This document shows, in pieces, positions 5,720 to 7,774 of a stretch of 7,774 nucleotides of DNA. The translations under genes and the position numbers were made by a program. The first letter of the stretch is position 1; each line of letters opens with the position of its first letter. Source of the DNA: CAYGFH01 sp964430295 (GTDB lineage: Bacteria > Patescibacteriota > Microgenomatia > UBA10105 > UBA927); contig CAYSEV010000054.1 of assembly GCA_964430295.1 (NCBI GenBank), positions 1 through 7,774 on the forward strand. The letters are read 5' to 3'. The notes below the pieces were generated by a model. That model was not told the DNA's origin and did not search any database. It was given only the letters and a program-made list of their open reading frames with translations.

Positions 5720-6595
5720 ATGAAAAAACTGGGTAAAGATGTACAAAATACTGTTTCCACTGAGGCTAAGGTGGCCGTAAAAGAAGTGCAGACGGAAGTG
5801 GTAGAAAAGGCCGCAACTGCAGTTATAGCAGACATGGCTAAACCATCCTCAGGTTTTACAAAAGCTCTTGCGGCTGAGATAGTAAAAGGGTTAGCATCAT
5901 TTCGTTTTGCCCCTTCATGGTTTCGACATGAAACTGATCCAACTCCAACTGAACAGAAGCCTCCGGATTTCGGAGAACATCCTATTCTTATTGATACGAG
6001 CGTCCTTATAGATGGAAGAATACTTCCAATTGTAAATAGTGGTTTTCTCTCCGGTACACTTCTTATACCCCAATTTGTTCTTGGTGAAGTACAGCACATA
6101 GCCGACAGTAGTGATTCACTTAGGCGTTCTAAAGGAAGACGAGGTCTTGATGTTATCAGTAAACTAAAATGGCAAAAAGTGAATAAATTGATCAAAATTA
6201 AAATTATTGATGATGATCCGAAAGACGTACAGGAAGTTGACCATAAACTTGTGGCGTTGGCAAAAAAATGGAGATCTATGCCAGGTGGGGAGCATATTCG
6301 TCTTCTGACGGTAGATTTTAATTTAGCCCAAATAGCACGAGCTCAAAGTGTTTCTATACTGAATGTATTTGATTTAGCTCAGGCCTTGAAACTTACGCTT
6401 ATGCCAGGAGAAGAATTCACGTTAAAGATTACCCATGAAGGTAAGGAACGAGAGCAGGGTGTAGGGTATCTTGGAGACGGTACAATGGTTGTTGTTGACG
6501 ATGCTAAAAATAAAGTCGGCTCAGAATTGACTGTTGTAGTGACAAAAATTCATCAGACTCCTGCAGGGCAACTCTTCTTTGCCAGGTTGAAATAA
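5720..6595 (+). CDS. PIN-TRAM domain protein (soluble YacL-like putative nuclease)
   Basis: A 291-residue protein. Residues 87-222 form a PIN domain with the expected acidic residues: Asp92 in ILIDTSVLIDGR, Glu123 in VLGEV, Asp174 in EVDHKLVALA and Asp199 in LLTVDFN. Such sites bind metal and cut RNA in active members. Residues ~227-291 form a TRAM domain, a small RNA-binding barrel (EQGVGYLGDGTMVVV, then a C-terminal FFARLK). The pairing matches B. subtilis YacL, but YacL (about 366 residues) has N-terminal membrane helices and this protein has instead a 1-86 region rich in Ala, Lys and Glu, then Pro-rich, with no membrane segment. It therefore probably acts in the cytoplasm. The radA neighbour recalls the radA-disA-yacL order of Firmicutes with the cyclic-di-AMP synthase gene disA absent. 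ATG 5720 has no properly spaced Shine-Dalgarno. Confidence 0.9.
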   Translation: MKKLGKDVQNTVSTEAKVAVKEVQTEVVEKAATAVIADMAKPSSGFTKALAAEIVKGLASFRFAPSWFRHETDPTPTEQKPPDFGEHPILIDTSVLIDGRILPIVNSGFLSGTLLIPQFVLGEVQHIADSSDSLRRSKGRRGLDVISKLKWQKVNKLIKIKIIDDDPKDVQEVDHKLVALAKKWRSMPGGEHIRLLTVDFNLAQIARAQSVSILNVFDLAQALKLTLMPGEEFTLKITHEGKEREQGVGYLGDGTMVVVDDAKNKVGSELTVVVTKIHQTPAGQLFFARLK

Positions 6596-6829
6596 AATTT
6601 TATACCATATTTCCCCTCCTGTAGGGTATCTTCTTAGGGTTCTATCTATATAGGTATCACACCCAAAGAGAGGATAGGGAATAATCCAGTATAACTCCTG
6701 TGCTTGTGTTCATCCCGATGCAGTTAATAGTTATCCAAAAGTTATCCACAATTTATTTTATAAATTTATTTAGAGCATCATAGCAATGTATTTATCTATA
6801 TAAAAACTATAAGTCTGTCATTTTTTTGA
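6596..6829. other. AT-rich intergenic region
   Basis: A 234-base gap without a protein gene. The decamer TATCTATATA occurs at 6643-6652 and again at 6793-6802. ATACC/GGTAT (6602-6606 with 6625-6629) is a weak hairpin; no T-run follows, so no convincing terminator for the upstream gene is visible. The middle holds the DnaA-box-like pair described separately, and the right half is strongly AT-rich. Confidence 0.6.
6731..6770 (+). other. Two DnaA-box-like 9-mers next to an AT-rich tract
   Basis: TTATCCACA (6742-6750) is an exact DnaA box of the E. coli consensus TTATNCACA. TTATCCAAA (6731-6739), one helical turn (11 bases) earlier in the same orientation, matches 8 of 9. An almost pure A/T tract follows (6751-6770) and AT-rich DNA continues to about 6812. 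This is the arrangement expected at a DnaA-bound unwinding site or a DnaA-regulated promoter. No dnaA or dnaN gene is nearby, and two boxes are few for an origin. Confidence 0.4.
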
Positions 6830-7087
6830 ATGAAAATTCCTATGGGACTTGACATGGCATGCAACACGTGTTTGAATGAATATATGGTTTATCAACCGCA
6901 AGCACACAAGGGTTCTGAAGGCTTCTTTGAGGCATTCAGTCATGGTTTAGCGGCCCTCTTGGGAAGAGGGAGAGTAATGCGGCAGTCACCAGTTGCCAAG
7001 GAGCGTATACGCTTCGAAAAAGAGGTGCACGAACAATTCGTGAAGTTAAAAGAAAAGGGCATTAGCATACCGGTATTCACACTCTAA
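6830..7087 (+). CDS. Hypothetical 85-residue protein with one CxxC
   Basis: I do not recognise this protein. It is 85 residues, with a single CNTC pair (Cys11, Cys14), a Gly/Ala/Leu-rich middle (SHGLAALLGRGRVMRQ, 38-53) and a charged, probably helical stretch (54-77). It ends in IPVFTL. There is no signal peptide or membrane helix. One CxxC is too few for a metal site in a monomer, so a dimeric site or a redox pair are possibilities, not conclusions. ATGs also occur at residues 5 and 9. No Shine-Dalgarno precedes any of them; TATAAG (6808-6813) upstream of the first is a possible -10. The mixed amino-acid composition and TAA stop resemble its neighbours, which favours a real gene. It stands alone between the PIN-TRAM gene and a long non-coding stretch. 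Confidence 0.6.
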   Translation: MKIPMGLDMACNTCLNEYMVYQPQAHKGSEGFFEAFSHGLAALLGRGRVMRQSPVAKERIRFEKEVHEQFVKLKEKGISIPVFTL

Positions 7088-7093
7088 TTGGGC

Positions 7094-7113
7094 TTGCCTG
7101 CGTAAGCAGGTAA
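7094..7113 (+). other. Hairpin with GTAA tetraloop after the 85-residue gene
   Basis: TTGCCTGC and GCAGGTAA (7094-7101 with 7106-7113) form an eight-pair stem, one pair being G-U, closed by GTAA, a GNRA-type tetraloop. It starts six bases after the stop codon. No T-run follows, so it is more likely an mRNA 3' stability structure than an intrinsic terminator. Confidence 0.55.
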
Positions 7114-7199
7114 TTAAGAGGTGAATGCCGGCCGAAGTGAGTGTATATTCTTTGTTTTCAGGGAATATTCAGGTGAATTGGGCAATATGAAAGATGTAG

Positions 7200-7393
7200 A
7201 GGGGTGATGTATATATATTTCTCCACCATATCTTACTTTTCGCCTTAGTAGATTTCTACTGCGGCTCAAAGAGCGATAGTCGGTGGACGTAAAAGACTAA
7301 GCTCGAAGACTTGCTAAGTCTTTTAGGCAATAAAAAAGCATCATTACCGCTAGCAATTGGGTTTGGGTTTAGCTACGAGTAATAATGCCTTTT
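7200..7393. ncRNA. Candidate structured RNA ending at a terminator hairpin
   Basis: On the plus strand the segment folds into consecutive helices. TCCACC/GGTGGA (7222-7227 with 7282-7287) encloses AGTAG-ATTT-CTACT (7247-7260, flanked by CGC/GCG) and GCTC-AAA-GAGC (7264-7274). Then come AAGACTT-GCT-AAGTCTT (7306-7322; AAAAGACT 7291-7298 can compete for the same right arm) and the terminator hairpin at 7333-7393. No open frame covers it. It does not match tmRNA, RNase P RNA, SRP RNA or tRNA consensus sequences. No strong promoter was found on the plus strand. The strand is uncertain because the final hairpin works in both directions. Confidence 0.35.
7333..7393. terminator. Bidirectional terminator-like hairpin
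   Basis: GCATCATTAC (7338-7347) pairs with GTAATAATGC (7379-7388), with further pairs CG/CG and TAGC/GCTA inside. On the plus strand one C/A mismatch occurs and only T4 (7390-7393) follows. On the minus strand that position becomes a G-U pair and T6 follows (complement of 7337-7332). It is therefore a better terminator for leftward than for rightward transcripts. Confidence 0.6.
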
Positions 7394-7601
7394 ATAATTT
7401 GGATATGTTCTAATTGGGCAAAAAGAACATTTCCTATTTGTTGAATGTAGCAGCCCTTTTTTTTCGTGTCAAATTATTCCTCGAAGCTAAATATTTCCAT
7501 TTAGCTTGTCACAAGTGTAAAAAATCATCGCGTTTTTTTTGTTTTGATCTCTACATGCGATTCCTATTGTCTTTCGTACCTTCTGTACTACATTTATCAT
7601 G
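7394..7601. other. T-rich stretch with no gene recognised
   Basis: About 200 bases between the terminator-like hairpin and the promoter at 7602. It contains T8 runs at 7457-7464 and 7533-7540. The hairpins in front of them are weak (ACATT/AATGT 7427-7448; CTTG/CAAG near 7505-7515), so neither is a convincing terminator. A 63-codon frame starting with TTG is not believable as a gene. I see nothing else here. Confidence 0.6.
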
Positions 7602-7630
7602 TTGACAATGTGTTTTTTTGGGATTACAAT
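7602..7630 (+). promoter_or_regulatory. Strong consensus sigma70-type promoter
   Basis: TTGACA (7602-7607), a perfect -35, and TACAAT (7625-7630), five of six -10 bases, are exactly 17 bases apart. This is the best promoter in the window. The predicted start is near 7637. The -10 lies in an inverted repeat TTGGGATT/AATCCCAA (7618-7625 with 7628-7635) that might be an operator. Confidence 0.8.
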
Positions 7631-7636
7631 CCCAAC

Positions 7637-7774
7637 ACAGTAATCCAAATGTAATCTATTGAACATTCAACTTGAACAGTTAATTATATTTGGATTGTTT
7701 TAATATAACGTATCTTGTGTGGGGAATAGTTTGTTGGGCAGGCGAACTATTTCCCATAGAGGATACGTTTTTTT
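7637..7774 (+). ncRNA. Candidate small RNA, ~135 nt, two long hairpins
   Basis: Downstream of the consensus promoter is a self-contained unit. Hairpin 1 pairs AATCCAAATGTAAT (7642-7655) with ATTATATTTGGATT (7683-7696) without a mismatch (one G-U), extendable by three pairs at the base. Its 27-base loop repeats TTGAAC (7659-7664, 7672-7677). A short A/T linker leads to a 27-position terminator stem (7707-7733 with 7743-7769) and T7. The only ATG in the unit (7649-7651) is followed at once by a TAA stop, so it is not protein-coding. It does not resemble 6S, tmRNA, SRP or RNase P RNA. An alternative is a leader or attenuator of a gene lying beyond the window. Confidence 0.6.
7707..7774 (+). terminator. 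Intrinsic terminator with a 27-position stem
   Basis: AACGTATC...AATAGTTTG (7707-7733) pairs with CGAACTATT...GATACGTT (7743-7769) at 26 of 27 positions, including five G-U pairs; only G7717/G7759 fails. The loop is TTGGGCAGG (7734-7742) and T7 (7768-7774) follows up to the window edge. The stem is far longer than the 7-12 pairs of ordinary terminators, so it may also be a functional or RNase III-cut part of the RNA. Confidence 0.85.

Noticed and set aside
4990..6195. Minus-strand frames 4990-5178, 5704-6195 and 5915-6097
   Set aside because: They lie antisense to radA and the PIN-TRAM gene, whose motifs fix the true frames.
642..6595. Recoded TGA (glycine) as in Gracilibacteria/Absconditabacteria
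   Set aside because: All long genes are intact with TGA as a stop and end in TAA, so no recoding is needed.
7247..7264. Resemblance of TAGATTTCTACTG to the Cas12a crRNA repeat
   Set aside because: The order of the arms does not give the Cas12a pseudoknot hairpin, it occurs only once, and there is no repeat-spacer array.
7242..7328. tRNA-like 87-base segment (GCCT...AGGC ends)
   Set aside because: The ends pair only partly, no D-loop GG and no TTC-type T-loop are present, and no anticodon arm can be placed.
7414..7605. 63-codon plus-strand frame starting with TTG
   Set aside because: Phe/Cys/Leu-rich composition comes from T-runs, there is no ribosome binding site, and no known motif is present.
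7088..7774. tmRNA, RNase P RNA, SRP RNA or 6S RNA in the right end
   Set aside because: None of the hallmark sequences (for example the RNase P GAGGAAAGTC core, the tmRNA tRNA-like ends, or the SRP domain IV loop) is present, and the ends of the candidate RNAs do not pair as in 6S.

Overview
The window reads as a piece of bacterial chromosome with an AT-rich, compact layout. It starts in the last ~119 bases of a 23S rRNA gene, followed by a 5S rRNA gene, and then carries seven protein genes that all end in TAA. No reading frame needs TGA as a sense codon, so the standard bacterial code fits. Small single-copy-style genes, tight packing, weak or missing Shine-Dalgarno sequences, a stand-alone SET-domain protein, a soluble PIN-TRAM protein and a membrane-anchored sugar-binding protein without a transporter together suggest a Patescibacteria/CPR-type genome. 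That placement is an inference; the partial 23S and the 5S would settle it.

Layout. 1-414: end of 23S, a 155-base spacer without tRNA, and a 5S gene enclosed in a 25-base-pair stem that ends in T8 and doubles as the rrn terminator. 415-577: a hairpin-rich spacer bounded by an exact 22-base repeat of the terminator arm. 578-2231: a clear promoter, a four-S1-domain ribosomal protein S1 homologue and, six bases later, a SET-domain protein. 2235-4226, minus strand: a XylF-type sugar-binding protein with an N-terminal membrane anchor, then a two-TM HAMP protein that stops after a coiled coil and has no kinase or methyl-accepting domain. 4303-6595, plus strand: radA, then a PIN-TRAM (YacL-like) protein whose promoter implies a nearly leaderless mRNA. 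6596-6829: an AT-rich gap with two DnaA-box-like 9-mers 11 bases apart. 6830-7087: an unrecognised 85-residue protein. 7088-7774: no convincing protein gene, but two structured stretches. The second has a consensus promoter (TTGACA-17-TACAAT), two long hairpins and a T7 tail, and looks like an undescribed small RNA of about 135 nt.

How the parts fit. The left part is translation machinery (rRNA, S1, perhaps a methyltransferase translated with it). The minus-strand pair looks like a sugar-perception unit resembling the XylFII-LytS type of sensor but lacking its catalytic half. RadA serves recombination and repair. The right end is regulatory or non-coding DNA. The most promising novelties are the 7602-7774 small-RNA candidate, the kinase-less XylF/HAMP pair, the 7200-7393 structured region, and the terminator-arm duplication after the 5S gene.
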